Source: Gammaproteobacteria bacterium
GTDB lineage: Bacteria; Pseudomonadota; Gammaproteobacteria; SZUA-140
Assembly (NCBI GenBank): GCA_026994735.1
Contig: JALWQD010000085.1
Span: 1-8,057 of the forward strand
DNA: 8,057 nt
Direction of reading: 5' to 3'
Positions within the stretch are counted from its first letter, which is position 1, and every line of letters begins with the position of its first letter. Positions 1-7,189 of the stretch are shown here, piece by piece. A model generated the notes under the pieces. It did no database searches. It saw only the letters and a list, made by a program, of their open reading frames with translations, and was not told where the DNA came from. A program made the position numbers and the translations under genes.

Positions 1-72
1 GTACAGTTGCTGCAGGAGACTTTTTCTGCGCGTATTCTCGATGACAGTATTGCTCCTCTGACGGATGACTGA
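1..72 (+). CDS. dnaX: DNA polymerase III subunit tau/gamma, 3' end only
   Basis: Only the last 23 codons and the TGA stop (70-72) are in the window. The frame reads VQLLQETFSARILDDSIAPL and ends in acidic residues. This fits the C-terminal tail of gammaproteobacterial DnaX, which normally ends in a phrase of the type 'F.A....SI.P'. In the full protein, tau/gamma is the ATPase motor of the clamp loader and tau's C-terminal region contacts DnaB helicase and the alpha polymerase subunit. The ATPase domains and the internal frameshift site that makes gamma lie upstream and cannot be seen. The identification rests mainly on position: dnaX directly before ybaB and recR is a widely conserved bacterial order. 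The gap to ybaB is 95 bases. Confidence 0.85.
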   Translation, partial: VQLLQETFSARILDDSIAPLTDD

Positions 73-82
73 TGGATATGAT

Positions 83-103
83 ATAGCGGATATTTTCTGC
101 TAT
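83..103 (+). other. stem-loop in the dnaX-ybaB gap
   Basis: ATAGCGGA (83-90) pairs with TCTGCTAT (96-103) around a five-base loop, giving eight pairs with one G.U that forms only in plus-strand RNA. It begins 10 bases after the dnaX stop. There is no T-run after it, so it is not a standard intrinsic terminator. It could be an mRNA processing or stability element between dnaX and ybaB, or chance. Confidence 0.35.
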
Positions 104-167
104 GCCGAAGGAGACGAGTCTTGATCTCGAACGAGACAGGAAATAAGCAACAGAATGGAGGTTTGAT

Positions 168-488
168 ATGAAAGGTGGATTAGGCAATATCATGAAGCAG
201 GCGCAGAAGATGCAGGCCGATATGGAGAAGGCGCAGGCAGAATTGGCTAACCTTGAAATTACCGGTCAGTCTGGCGGTGGTTTGGTCAGCGTGACCATGA
301 CTGGGCGTCATGATGTCCGTAGAGTCAGTATTGATGATAGCCTTTTTGATGACAAGGAAATGCTTGAAGATCTGATTTCTGCAGCAATTAACGATGCTGT
401 CCGTCGTGTTGAGGAAGCGAGCAAAGAACGGATGGCTGATATGACCAGTGGCATACCATTGCCTCCCGGGATGAAACTGCCCTTTTAA
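168..488 (+). CDS. ybaB: YbaB/EbfC nucleoid-associated DNA-binding protein
   Basis: This 106-residue protein has the usual length for the YbaB/EbfC family, small homodimeric nucleoid-associated proteins that bind DNA as 'tweezers'. The sequence shows the family pattern: an N-terminal start MKGGLGNIMKQAQKMQ, a long charged helix (residues 8-30), a glycine-rich turn GQSGGGLVSV (33-42), a beta strand ending in the VRRVSIDDSLF phrase (about 50-60), a second helix 62-90, and the conserved tail PLPPGMKLPF. The ATG start is supported by GGAGG at 157-161, six bases upstream. Stop TAA is at 486-488, and recR starts right after it. YbaB is commonly co-transcribed with dnaX and recR and has been linked to recombination and repair. 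The gene looks intact. Confidence 0.97.
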   Translation: MKGGLGNIMKQAQKMQADMEKAQAELANLEITGQSGGGLVSVTMTGRHDVRRVSIDDSLFDDKEMLEDLISAAINDAVRRVEEASKERMADMTSGIPLPPGMKLPF

Positions 489-491
489 TTG

Positions 492-1100
492 ATGACTACA
501 GACGCATCATCGTTGATTGAGCGCTTGATAGGTGCCTTGCGCTGTTTGCCTGGCGTTGGCCCAAAGACGGCGCAGCGGATGACCTACCATTTACTTGAGC
601 GTGATCGTGAGGGGGCTTTGCATTTGGCCAGAACCTTGCGGGCAGCCGCAGAAGAGGTTGGTCACTGTCGTCAATGCCGTAATCTCAGTGAATTATCGTG
701 CTGTCATATTTGCGCCGATGACAGCCGGGAGCCAAGATTGCTCTGTGTTGTCGAGAGCCCTGCCGATGTCCTCGCGGTCGAGCAATCGACCAGCTATCGG
801 GGACAGTATTTTGTCCTGATGGGACATTTGTCACCATTAGATGGGATTGGTGTAGAGGATATCGGTCTTGACCTGTTTGAGCAGCGTCTGCAAGAAGGGG
901 TAGTCGAGGAAGTCATTCTGGCAACCAATCCGACCGTTGAGGGGGAAGCGACCGCGCATTATATTGCCACGCTAGCGAGCCGTTACTCCATCCTGGCCAG
1001 TCGTATTGCCTATGGTGTTCCCTTTGGCGGTGAGCTTGAATTTGTCGATTCAGGCACACTGTCGCATGCGATTGCCGGTCGACGGCAATTGCCGGATTAA
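492..1100 (+). CDS. recR: recombination mediator protein RecR
   Basis: RecR works with RecF and RecO to load RecA on gapped single-stranded DNA during recombinational repair. The 202-residue product has all family parts in order: a helix-hairpin-helix (residues 16-30, LRCLPGVGPKTAQR), a C4 zinc finger formed by Cys59, Cys62, Cys71 and Cys74 (same C-x2-C-x8-C-x2-C spacing as E. coli), and a TOPRIM domain from about 83 to 178 with Glu88 in VVESPADV, the stretch YFVLMGHLSPLDGIG, and ATNPTVEGEATA. The C-terminal part has GVPFGGELEFVD and the closing TLSHAIAGRR. The ybaB stop TAA is followed directly by TTG ATG. I choose the ATG at 492; the TTG at 489 would add one residue. There is no strong Shine-Dalgarno sequence, so translation is probably coupled to ybaB. 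Confidence 0.97.
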   Translation: MTTDASSLIERLIGALRCLPGVGPKTAQRMTYHLLERDREGALHLARTLRAAAEEVGHCRQCRNLSELSCCHICADDSREPRLLCVVESPADVLAVEQSTSYRGQYFVLMGHLSPLDGIGVEDIGLDLFEQRLQEGVVEEVILATNPTVEGEATAHYIATLASRYSILASRIAYGVPFGGELEFVDSGTLSHAIAGRRQLPD

Positions 1101-1109
1101 TGTACAGCC

Positions 1110-1121
1110 GAGGTCACTATT
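1110..1121 (+). promoter_or_regulatory. possible ribosome binding site and ATT start for the following membrane gene
   Basis: GAGG at 1110-1113 lies five bases before an ATT codon (1119-1121) that is in frame with the membrane protein beginning at ATG 1152. The intervening codons read ITIPGTVLFVA and would complete a first transmembrane helix that is too short when started at ATG 1152, where no Shine-Dalgarno sequence is seen. ATT starts are rare (infC and pcnB are known examples), so this is only a possibility. Confidence 0.3.
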
Positions 1122-1151
1122 ACTATTCCAGGTACTGTTTTATTTGTCGCC

Positions 1152-1505
1152 ATGACCCATCTTTTGATGATAACGGCCTACTTCATTCATGCTCATCGGC
1201 GCTGGCATGCCTCGATAATGGTTTCGATCATTATCATCGATACCGGCTTTCCTTTTTATCTCTATCTGACGCATGACTGGTGGCATCGCCTGATTGAGAA
1301 GGAAGAGATTTTTTCCTTTTTACTCTGGATGCACTTTATTCTGATTATTACGCTGTATATGTTTTATGCGATGCAAGTTCATGCCGCGCTGAGGATAATA
1401 CGTCATCATGACGAAGAGGCTCGCGTCGATCACAAAAGTCAGGCGCGCGGTATTATCCTGTTGCGGACTTTGGTTCTGATGACCGGAGCCCTGTTGGTCG
1501 ATTAG
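1152..1505 (+). CDS. small histidine-rich multi-pass membrane protein, function unknown
   Basis: The frame encodes 117 residues from ATG 1152, or 128 if the ATT at 1119 is used. The hydrophobic segments are: start to about 12 (longer with the extension), 20-39, 55-79 and 98-116, giving three to four membrane helices. Eleven histidines, many at helix ends, stand out: His3, 13, 15, 19, 41, 45, 61, 77, 85, 86 and 94. The motif HAHRRWH follows helix 1, and a charged loop (81-97) precedes the last helix, which contains LVLMTGALLV. The layout recalls small four-helix membrane families such as DUF420, where histidines have been suggested as cofactor ligands, but I see no decisive match. It starts 51 bases after recR on the same strand and may be read through from it. 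No in-frame ATG, GTG or TTG exists between the recR stop and 1152. Confidence 0.72.
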   Translation: MTHLLMITAYFIHAHRRWHASIMVSIIIIDTGFPFYLYLTHDWWHRLIEKEEIFSFLLWMHFILIITLYMFYAMQVHAALRIIRHHDEEARVDHKSQARGIILLRTLVLMTGALLVD

Positions 1506-1517
1506 CTGTTTCAGCCA

Positions 1518-1538
1518 TGCCTGCGGATACCGCAAGCA
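1518..1538. terminator. weak hairpin in the convergent gap, possible terminator
   Basis: TGCCTGCGG (1518-1526) and CCGCAAGCA (1530-1538) form a stem of eight pairs with one mismatch around a three-base ATA loop. It sits between the stop of the plus-strand membrane gene (1505) and the stop of the minus-strand gene (1558), the place where a shared terminator is expected. Neither side has a T-run, so intrinsic termination is not well supported. Confidence 0.3.
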
Positions 1539-1557
1539 GTGCTATTAGAGACCTCTG

Positions 1558-1974
1558 TCAGGCAGATATTTTTCGTGCTGGCAATTCGGTCAGTGGCGAG
1601 ATGCTTTGCTTGACTGGCGGGCTGTTAGCAGCAAGGCGTTCTGCAAGTAGTGTGGCCATCGTTGACAATACGGTTTCGGAGATCAGGTCAGCATTAATAT
1701 GGTAGTAGTGCCGAAGACAGTCGGCAGGCTTGTGTAGCCCTTGACGGGCAGCGAAATCGGTCCATGCCAGGATTGGCAGGTCATACAACGTGCGGTCAAC
1801 ACAGACCCAGCTATGGTGGTCGAGAATCAGGTCCATGCCGCGTAAGCCGGCTAATGGCAAGCGGATCGGGGTACCCAGACGCAACAGTGCCAAACGTGCC
1901 TGATTGTATCGAGGGGCATCGATGGTTGTTTGCTCAGTACGCAGTTTTGGGACATCTTCGATCCGTGTTTTCAT
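1558..1974 (-). CDS. conserved-looking hypothetical protein, 138 residues
   Basis: I do not recognise this family. The product appears soluble: no signal peptide and no membrane helix. The middle (about 43-98) looks like a compact domain, with DLILDHHSWVCVDRTLYDLP, then AWTDFAARQGLH, then LRHYYHINADLI. It is rich in Asp, His, Trp and Tyr, as in a binding or catalytic pocket; His53, His54, Asp60, Asp65 and Asp73 are notable. The N-terminal 40 residues and the last 20 look more variable. The ATG at 1974 has AGGT (plus-strand 1982-1985) seven bases upstream as a ribosome binding site. It lies 103 bases after rnd on the same strand, so it may be the last gene of that operon or have its own promoter. 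A coding role is supported by length, by the protein-like composition and because the gap would otherwise be about 570 bases. Confidence 0.75.
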   Translation of the reverse strand: MKTRIEDVPKLRTEQTTIDAPRYNQARLALLRLGTPIRLPLAGLRGMDLILDHHSWVCVDRTLYDLPILAWTDFAARQGLHKPADCLRHYYHINADLISETVLSTMATLLAERLAANSPPVKQSISPLTELPARKISA

Positions 1975-1999
1975 GTGTTCTACCTGGTGTTTTCATGTG
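1965..1999. repeat. 13-base direct repeat across the start of the 138-residue gene
   Basis: GTGTTTTCATGTG occurs at 1965-1977 and again, identical, at 1987-1999, a period of 22 bases (about two helical turns). On the minus strand each copy reads CACATGAAAACAC and contains an ATG. The copy nearer the gene supplies the chosen start (1974). The other ATG (1996) opens a different frame that ends after 20 codons at 1934. It may be a small duplication or a two-site operator. Confidence 0.6.
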
Positions 2000-2077
2000 G
2001 TTGTTGATTACTAAGAATTAGCGGCACGGATGGTCGTTTCTGAATCCTCTTAAGCTACTGAAAAGGTCAATTGTGAC

Positions 2078-3256
2078 TCAGGCCTCATCTATGGGAAAGG
2101 CTTGCAGTTGACCGTCATTGAGTTGGAGTTTTAACTTCGCAGTGAGGACGTCATTGATTTCATGGCCAATGATATCCTGTTTCCAGGCGGAAAGATCGGC
2201 CGTGCTTTGTTCGCCCTTAATAATCCGGGCCAGGTCCTTACGGCTGAGAAGGGTTTGCGGATGCAGCTCGTTTTCAGTGGCGCGCATGTGGGTAAGGGCC
2301 ATGAGCAGCTCAAGCTGTGATTCTTCTTCGGGGCGTAGCGGTCGCTCACGTATCCGTTGATCTGCCTTTGCTGGTGGAGGCATTTTCTGTACGTTCTCGA
2401 TAATCGCCAGAATGGCTGTACCATCACGCCGTAAAACCTGCTCTTTGATACCGTGGGTTTGTCCAAGGGCATCAATATCCGCGGGTTTTTTATAGGCTAG
2501 GTCAATGAGTGTATCGTCTTTTATCAGCCAGCTTCGAGGAATATTACGTTCTCTGGCAATGCTTTCCCGCCAGGCCGCCAAGGGTTTTAAATAGGCAATC
2601 TGTTGCCTGCCGAGTCTTTTTGCAGCACGAATTCTGAGCCAGGCATCGTCAGGATTGTTTTCGTAAAGTCGTGTTTGGCAGAGCATATGAAAATCATCAT
2701 CAAGCCAATGCAGACGTTGCTTTTCTGTCAGCGCTGTCTTGATGATTTGGTAGAGCTGCCCGAGATAATGAACATCGTCAGCGGCATAGGTTATTTGCTG
2801 ATCACTCAACGGCCGTTTGCGCCAGTCACTGCGTGTTTGGTTTTTTTTCAGGTGGACACCGAGGATATCCTCGACGAGGCGTGCGTAACCGGCTTGTAAG
2901 GGGTGCCCGAGTAAGGGGGCCGCTACCTGGGTATCGAAGATAGGCGTCGGCAAGTGACCGAGCAGGAGATAGAATATTTCCATGTCCTGACGACAGGCAT
3001 GCATGACTTTGGTGATGGTTTGTGCCCGCAAAATCTCGTAAAAGGGACTGAGATCTTTGATGGCCAGCGGATCGATACAGAAGGTTTCCTTTTCATTGGC
3101 AACCTGTATCAGGCAGAGCTGCGGGAAATATGTCTGCTCACGAAAGAACTCAGTGTCCAGGGCAAGCCAGGAAGAGGGGGCAAGGTGTGTGCAGATACTT
3201 TTCAGCTGCTCATGACTATCGATCAATTGCGGCGTGGGAGATTCTATCTTGCTCAT
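2078..3256 (-). CDS. rnd: ribonuclease D
   Basis: RNase D is a cytoplasmic 3'-5' exoribonuclease that trims tRNA precursors and other small structured RNAs. The 392-residue product carries the DEDDy exonuclease set: Exo I with Asp34 and Glu36 (LALDTEFFRE), Exo II with Asp91 (VMHACRQDMEIF), and Exo III with Tyr157 and Asp161 (ITYAADDVHYL). These are the metal-binding residues, so the enzyme should be active. An HRDC-type helical domain follows at about 205-290 (DDAWLRIRAAKRLGRQQ), and a second, more diverged helical domain fills the C-terminal 90 residues, as in E. coli RNase D (375 residues). The start ATG overlaps the stop of the upstream gene as ATGA (3253-3256), so translation is probably coupled. 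Length and motifs indicate an intact gene. Confidence 0.96.
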   Translation of the reverse strand: MSKIESPTPQLIDSHEQLKSICTHLAPSSWLALDTEFFREQTYFPQLCLIQVANEKETFCIDPLAIKDLSPFYEILRAQTITKVMHACRQDMEIFYLLLGHLPTPIFDTQVAAPLLGHPLQAGYARLVEDILGVHLKKNQTRSDWRKRPLSDQQITYAADDVHYLGQLYQIIKTALTEKQRLHWLDDDFHMLCQTRLYENNPDDAWLRIRAAKRLGRQQIAYLKPLAAWRESIARERNIPRSWLIKDDTLIDLAYKKPADIDALGQTHGIKEQVLRRDGTAILAIIENVQKMPPPAKADQRIRERPLRPEEESQLELLMALTHMRATENELHPQTLLSRKDLARIIKGEQSTADLSAWKQDIIGHEINDVLTAKLKLQLNDGQLQAFPIDEA

Positions 3257-4116
3257 GGCTGCTCAGCGGGCAGCGTTCTTGCCGAGGGTAAAGGCTCCGT
3301 CTGTGACTGCCTGTGGTTTTGAATCAATTGCTCGATGGCCTTTTCGCGGGCGTTGACTTCAGGTGCGTCAGGGTCGAGGTGGGCACGAAGCTGTTGCTGT
3401 ACTTCTTGTCGACTGAGGATTCGATAGCCTTTCGGTAACGAGAAAAAGTGCTGGCTGAAGTCAGCATGGGGACGGATGCTGGTGATCCGGTGGGCTTCAT
3501 TATTTTTGGCGTCAGTCGTCAGCATAGGGATGCCAAGAGTCGGATACTGGTCATCAACAAGGTTGTCTGCCAATTGGCATATTCTTTCCGGGTTGATGGC
3601 AATTTCCAGAGCGGCATCGGCTTCTGTCGTAGAAGCCTGGGCCAATGCCTGGACGAAACGCTGGATAAGAGGGTTTTGCAGTGGCTGGGTGGCCAGGTAT
3701 TCCTGATAGCAACGGTTGTTGTTGACCGAGACCTGGTAACGTGTGGTCGGGAAGCCGGCAATCTTTGGTCCCGGCCCTAATTTGTCAAGGATGGCCTCCG
3801 GCTGGCCGACTTTTGCGATAGCCTCCTGAGCATGCGCTGATGGGGTCGGCGCAGGTGTGCTGAGGTCGACAATTTGTTGCTCCTGGGGACTGATGGCATA
3901 GACATGATTGTCGCTCAGGTTGATGAGTATGTAGATATCCCAGTCACTATTGTCGATGCGCGCCCAGTCGCTATCAATGCTGACGCGCGAGCTGCCACGC
4001 TCGGCTTCCTGACTCTCAATAATCATGCCGGCCTGTGTGATGACGGGGAAAATCAAACCGAGGAGGAGGCCATAGAGGCGTCCCGCTTGTTTTATTGAAA
4101 ATAAGCTGATACACAT
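3253..4116 (-). CDS. secreted protein of unknown function, possibly DUF4412-like
   Basis: The 287-residue product begins with a Sec signal peptide: Lys9 and Arg13 before a hydrophobic core at 14-26 (LYGLLLGLIFPVI), and a likely cleavage after Ala29 (TQA/GM). The mature part starts with beta-rich phrases (RVSIDSDWARID, YILINLSDNHVYAISP) that resemble periplasmic DUF4412-type proteins, in which residues read a stored value and a 'position on the strand' pattern repeats; this is a weak resemblance. Cys151 or a near neighbour and a second Cys in ERICQLAD could form a disulfide. The region about 195-245 has TDAKNNEAHRITSIRP and FFSLPKGYRILS, and the last 45 residues are charged and glutamine-rich, probably flexible. 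It starts two bases after the peptidase stop and ends within the rnd start, so it is part of the peptidase-rnd operon. It would act in the periplasm or at the outer membrane. Confidence 0.8.
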   Translation of the reverse strand: MCISLFSIKQAGRLYGLLLGLIFPVITQAGMIIESQEAERGSSRVSIDSDWARIDNSDWDIYILINLSDNHVYAISPQEQQIVDLSTPAPTPSAHAQEAIAKVGQPEAILDKLGPGPKIAGFPTTRYQVSVNNNRCYQEYLATQPLQNPLIQRFVQALAQASTTEADAALEIAINPERICQLADNLVDDQYPTLGIPMLTTDAKNNEAHRITSIRPHADFSQHFFSLPKGYRILSRQEVQQQLRAHLDPDAPEVNAREKAIEQLIQNHRQSQTEPLPSARTLPAEQP

Positions 4117-4118
4117 GA

Positions 4119-7070
4119 TTATAATGCTACCGTTTCAAGGCCAAGGTGTTGTAATTTTTCAACACGATCGGGGTTGGTGATGACGACAATATTGCCATCT
4201 TGCTTGTCCAGGTAGGTTGATGTCACTCGGCGGAGGTCATCAACAGAGACATTGCAGACACGCTGGCGATAGCTTTCACGAAATGACCTGTCTCGTCCAT
4301 GTAGCAGGTTGTGGTAGGCATCCTTAGCCTCGCCGGCAGGTGAGGCCGGTTTGTCAATCTGGCCGATGACACCGAGAATGGCTTCTTCCAGGGCACTATC
4401 TGAATGTTTATTTTCAAGCAACCAGGTAATCGCCGCATGAAAATCATTGAGAGTCTCTGACAAACGCGGATCGCGATAAGAATAGAAACGGAAGCAGGCA
4501 TTTTCTGCATCATGGCTTGTACCGCCACCGTAGGCGCCACCCTGTTCACGGATTGCCCGGTGTAAAAAGCCATTGCGTAAAAAACCGGCGAGAACATCAA
4601 GTGCTGCTGCATCAGGGTGTGAGGGGGCAACCGTTGCATAGGCCATGGCGCAAAAATTGACTTGTGTTGGTGTTGTCCATGCCTGAGCAATCCGGCCTGA
4701 AACCGTCGCCAAAGACAATTTTTCCTCCGATAGTTGCGCCGGTTTATAGTCACGCCATTGTGCCTGCAAGTCTTCTTCATAGCGATCAAGTCGCTCCTCT
4801 TCGGCAATCAGCAAAAAACGCCGCTGAGCCGTGAGGATTTTTTTGTGCAAGGCAGATAATTGTTGCGCGAATTGCGCAAGATTCGTGGCTGTATGAAGGC
4901 TGTTATCGAGTGCTTTCAGATGCTGGATGCCAGCAAGGCCGCGTAAGCGGTGGCTGAGTTGTGCCGAAGGACTCATCGTGCTGCTCGCGGCCAGCATTGC
5001 CAGGCTATGGCCTGCCTGGGTGACCCCCTGTTCACGGCGAGCCCGTTCCTGGGCGACAATTTCTCGAATATGTTGCAGTTCATCGAAGCGGATATTCTCC
5101 AGTGTCTGTTGCATGAGTTCAGCAAGTGCGCGATTGTTTCTGCCGAGGGCCTTGCCGGCAAGAATCAGGTGGCCGTGTGAACGCTGAACATTGCCGGTTT
5201 CACTGCGCACGGAGCAATAGGCATGTATACCGCCACTGACCTGGGCTTGCAGGGCTTGTGTCTGAAGGTAATCCCGATCGGCGCAGCCGAGTTCCGTCAG
5301 ACAGCGGTTATAGAGCGGCAATAGTGCAAGTTGTTCATTGTCCAATGCCGGCAGATCGATGATGATTTCCTGATAGCTGAGGCCATTGGTGCCCTGGGCA
5401 TAGCGGGACAAGGGATAGCCGGCGATAGTGCTGGCGGCTTGCTGTTCAGCGATATCGAGGCTGGCCGGAATGTCTTCGAGACCTACTTTGGGCAGGATGT
5501 TGGCATCGTCTTGTTGCTGTTGACGTTCTTCAAGGGCGTCAGCGCGTTGCTGAATGTTGACCAGTTGCTGTTCTGACAGGGCTGTCTTGATAGCGGCCAG
5601 GCGCTCTTTTTCTTCTTCCTCAAGTCGTGGAGAAAGGTCAGCATCAGGCTTCATGGACAGGCGTACGCGGTGTCGGTTGTTAAGAAATTGTTGCTCTACC
5701 AGCCGGGCTATAAAGTCGTCGCTGGCGGCATCTTTGCGCAGGCGTTCGAGGGCCGCGTCAATATTCAGGGCGGCCATCACATCGCCGCGATGAATAGCGG
5801 CCGAGAGCGTGCTGAGAATAAGATGCAGCCCATAGGGATAACTGCTGCCACTGATTTCCCTTTGGCCCAGTTCGAGTTGGTGTAGAGCAGCATCAATCTG
5901 ATCGCGCGGAACACCTTCCCTGGCGACTTTATTGAGGACGTCGAGAACCAGTGCCTCAACAGCATCCGCATGTTCGGGCTGGCTGCCTTCGAGGCCACAG
6001 ACAAAACTGATTTCACGATTTGAGTCCTCCAGGCCACAGAGTGGCGATGGCGCCGAGCCAAGATCGCTACTCTCAAGGGCATGGCGCAAGGGGCTGGAAC
6101 TGTTGTCAAGGAGAATGCTCGAAAGCAGGTGACAGCGCAGTAATTCATCAAGGTCAGTGCTCTTGCCGAGAAGCCAGGCGATGACAATGTGTGTCTTGTT
6201 ACTGAGGTCGTCGCCTTCTGTGGCGTAGCTTTCGCTGACCCGTAGCGGTGCCGACAAGCGCTGTTCATCCGGAACGGTGATTGCGCAATCCAGATGCTCA
6301 AAACGGTGCAGTGCCCGTTCTTCGAAAACCTGCTGATGCTCTTTGGCGGGGATATTGCCGAAGGTCATGAAAGTGGCATTGCTCGGGTGGTAATGGCTGC
6401 GGTAAAACTCAACGAGTTGTTGGTAACTAAGGTCAGGGATATGGGCCGGATCACCACCACTGTTGTAATGATAGGTCGTGGTTGGGAACAGCTGGGCGCT
6501 GAGGGCTTGCCAGAGACTGCTGATAGGGGAACTCATGGCCCCTTTCATTTCATTGAAGACAACACCTTTGTAGACAAGTGGACTGTCCAGATTATCACGA
6601 TCTGACAGTTCCAGGCGATGGCCTTCCTGGGCAAAATCGAGTTCGTCGAGGCGCGAAAAGAAGACGGCATCAAGATAGACATCAAGCAGATTGGCAAAGT
6701 CCTTGCGGTTTTTGCTGGCAAAGGGGTAAGCGGTCCAGTCGCTGCTGGTGAAGGCATTCATGAAGGTATTCAGTGAGCGCCGCAACATCATGAAAAAAGG
6801 GTCGCGGACAGGGTAATGTTCGCTACCACAGAGGGCGGTATGTTCAAGAACATGGGCAACCCCCGTGGAATCAGTCGGGACGGTCCGGAGGGCTACGAGA
6901 AAGACATTTTCGCTGTAGTTGCTGGCAATATGGTAATGCATAGCCTGGGTCTGACGGTGCCTGTAAGCGCTGATCTGGACATTCAGCGAGTCAATAGTGG
7001 TGCTGTTGATCAAATCGAATGTTGAGTAAGGCTCGCAATCGGTGGCGCTGGCAGTAAACGGAATGCTCAT
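4119..7070 (-). CDS. M16C zinc metallopeptidase, PreP/Cym1 (insulinase-like) family
   Basis: This is an insulinase-superfamily peptidase of the presequence-protease type, which closes around short unfolded peptides and degrades them. From ATG 7070 it has 983 residues, typical of the bacterial and organellar PreP group. The inverted zinc motif is HVLEH (His73, Glu76 as general base, His77). The third ligand is Glu174 in VVFNEMKGAMSSP, 101 residues after His73 as in human PreP. Other family phrases are ALCGSEHYPVRDPFFMM, LNTFMNAFTSSDWTAYPF and YHYNSGGDP. A charged, glutamine-rich linker (about 510-545) joins the two halves. The C-terminal half contains the substrate-side GGAYGGG (about 844-850). 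No signal peptide is seen, so it is probably cytoplasmic. The open frame continues upstream to a TTG at 7196 (42 more residues), but homologues as I know them begin near MSIPF, and that stretch is full of stem-loops. Confidence 0.95.
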   Translation of the reverse strand: MSIPFTASATDCEPYSTFDLINSTTIDSLNVQISAYRHRQTQAMHYHIASNYSENVFLVALRTVPTDSTGVAHVLEHTALCGSEHYPVRDPFFMMLRRSLNTFMNAFTSSDWTAYPFASKNRKDFANLLDVYLDAVFFSRLDELDFAQEGHRLELSDRDNLDSPLVYKGVVFNEMKGAMSSPISSLWQALSAQLFPTTTYHYNSGGDPAHIPDLSYQQLVEFYRSHYHPSNATFMTFGNIPAKEHQQVFEERALHRFEHLDCAITVPDEQRLSAPLRVSESYATEGDDLSNKTHIVIAWLLGKSTDLDELLRCHLLSSILLDNSSSPLRHALESSDLGSAPSPLCGLEDSNREISFVCGLEGSQPEHADAVEALVLDVLNKVAREGVPRDQIDAALHQLELGQREISGSSYPYGLHLILSTLSAAIHRGDVMAALNIDAALERLRKDAASDDFIARLVEQQFLNNRHRVRLSMKPDADLSPRLEEEEKERLAAIKTALSEQQLVNIQQRADALEERQQQQDDANILPKVGLEDIPASLDIAEQQAASTIAGYPLSRYAQGTNGLSYQEIIIDLPALDNEQLALLPLYNRCLTELGCADRDYLQTQALQAQVSGGIHAYCSVRSETGNVQRSHGHLILAGKALGRNNRALAELMQQTLENIRFDELQHIREIVAQERARREQGVTQAGHSLAMLAASSTMSPSAQLSHRLRGLAGIQHLKALDNSLHTATNLAQFAQQLSALHKKILTAQRRFLLIAEEERLDRYEEDLQAQWRDYKPAQLSEEKLSLATVSGRIAQAWTTPTQVNFCAMAYATVAPSHPDAAALDVLAGFLRNGFLHRAIREQGGAYGGGTSHDAENACFRFYSYRDPRLSETLNDFHAAITWLLENKHSDSALEEAILGVIGQIDKPASPAGEAKDAYHNLLHGRDRSFRESYRQRVCNVSVDDLRRVTSTYLDKQDGNIVVITNPDRVEKLQHLGLETVAL

Positions 7071-7102
7071 GATGCTGGGATCTCGATGTTGGATAGGCTT
7101 TC

Positions 7103-7134
7103 GCGGCAGGAATGGATGAATTAACCATTGCCGC
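7103..7134 (-). other. stem-loop 4 (nearest the peptidase start)
   Basis: On the minus strand, GCGGCA (7134-7129) pairs with TGCCGC (7108-7103) and ATGG (7128-7125) with CCAT (7115-7112). A three-base bulge (TCC) separates the two helices on the 3' side, and the loop has nine bases. It ends 32 bases before the start codon and leaves the ribosome binding region free. Confidence 0.5.
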
Positions 7135-7136
7135 AA

Positions 7137-7166
7137 GATGTCAGCCACCCAGTTTACGCTGACATC
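7137..7166 (-). other. stem-loop 3, perfect 9-base inverted repeat
   Basis: GATGTCAGC (minus strand, 7166-7158) and GCTGACATC (7145-7137) are perfectly complementary, with a 12-base spacer. Only two bases separate it from stem-loop 4. It has no T-run on either side, so it is not a terminator. As a DNA palindrome it could also be a protein binding site. Confidence 0.55.
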
Positions 7167-7189
7167 AAAATGAGCGGAAGCTTCTTGAG

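Noticed and set aside
125..136. Palindrome TCTCG-AA-CGAGA upstream of ybaB
   Set aside because: The two-base spacer cannot form an RNA hairpin, and a single short palindrome is not enough to call an operator.
1100..1276. 58-codon frame starting at the ATG that overlaps the recR stop (TAATG)
   Set aside because: Its product has no protein-like pattern, and it overlaps the better supported membrane protein in another frame.
1517..1705. 62-codon plus-strand frame after the membrane protein
   Set aside because: Mostly antisense to the 138-residue gene, without a ribosome binding site or protein-like features.
2603..3322. Plus-strand frames of 98 and 122 codons opposite rnd
   Set aside because: They lie antisense to conserved RNase D motifs and show no recognisable domain.
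4927..6605. Several open frames of 66-103 codons on the plus strand inside the peptidase gene
   Set aside because: They are antisense shadows of a long, well identified gene and have no family features.
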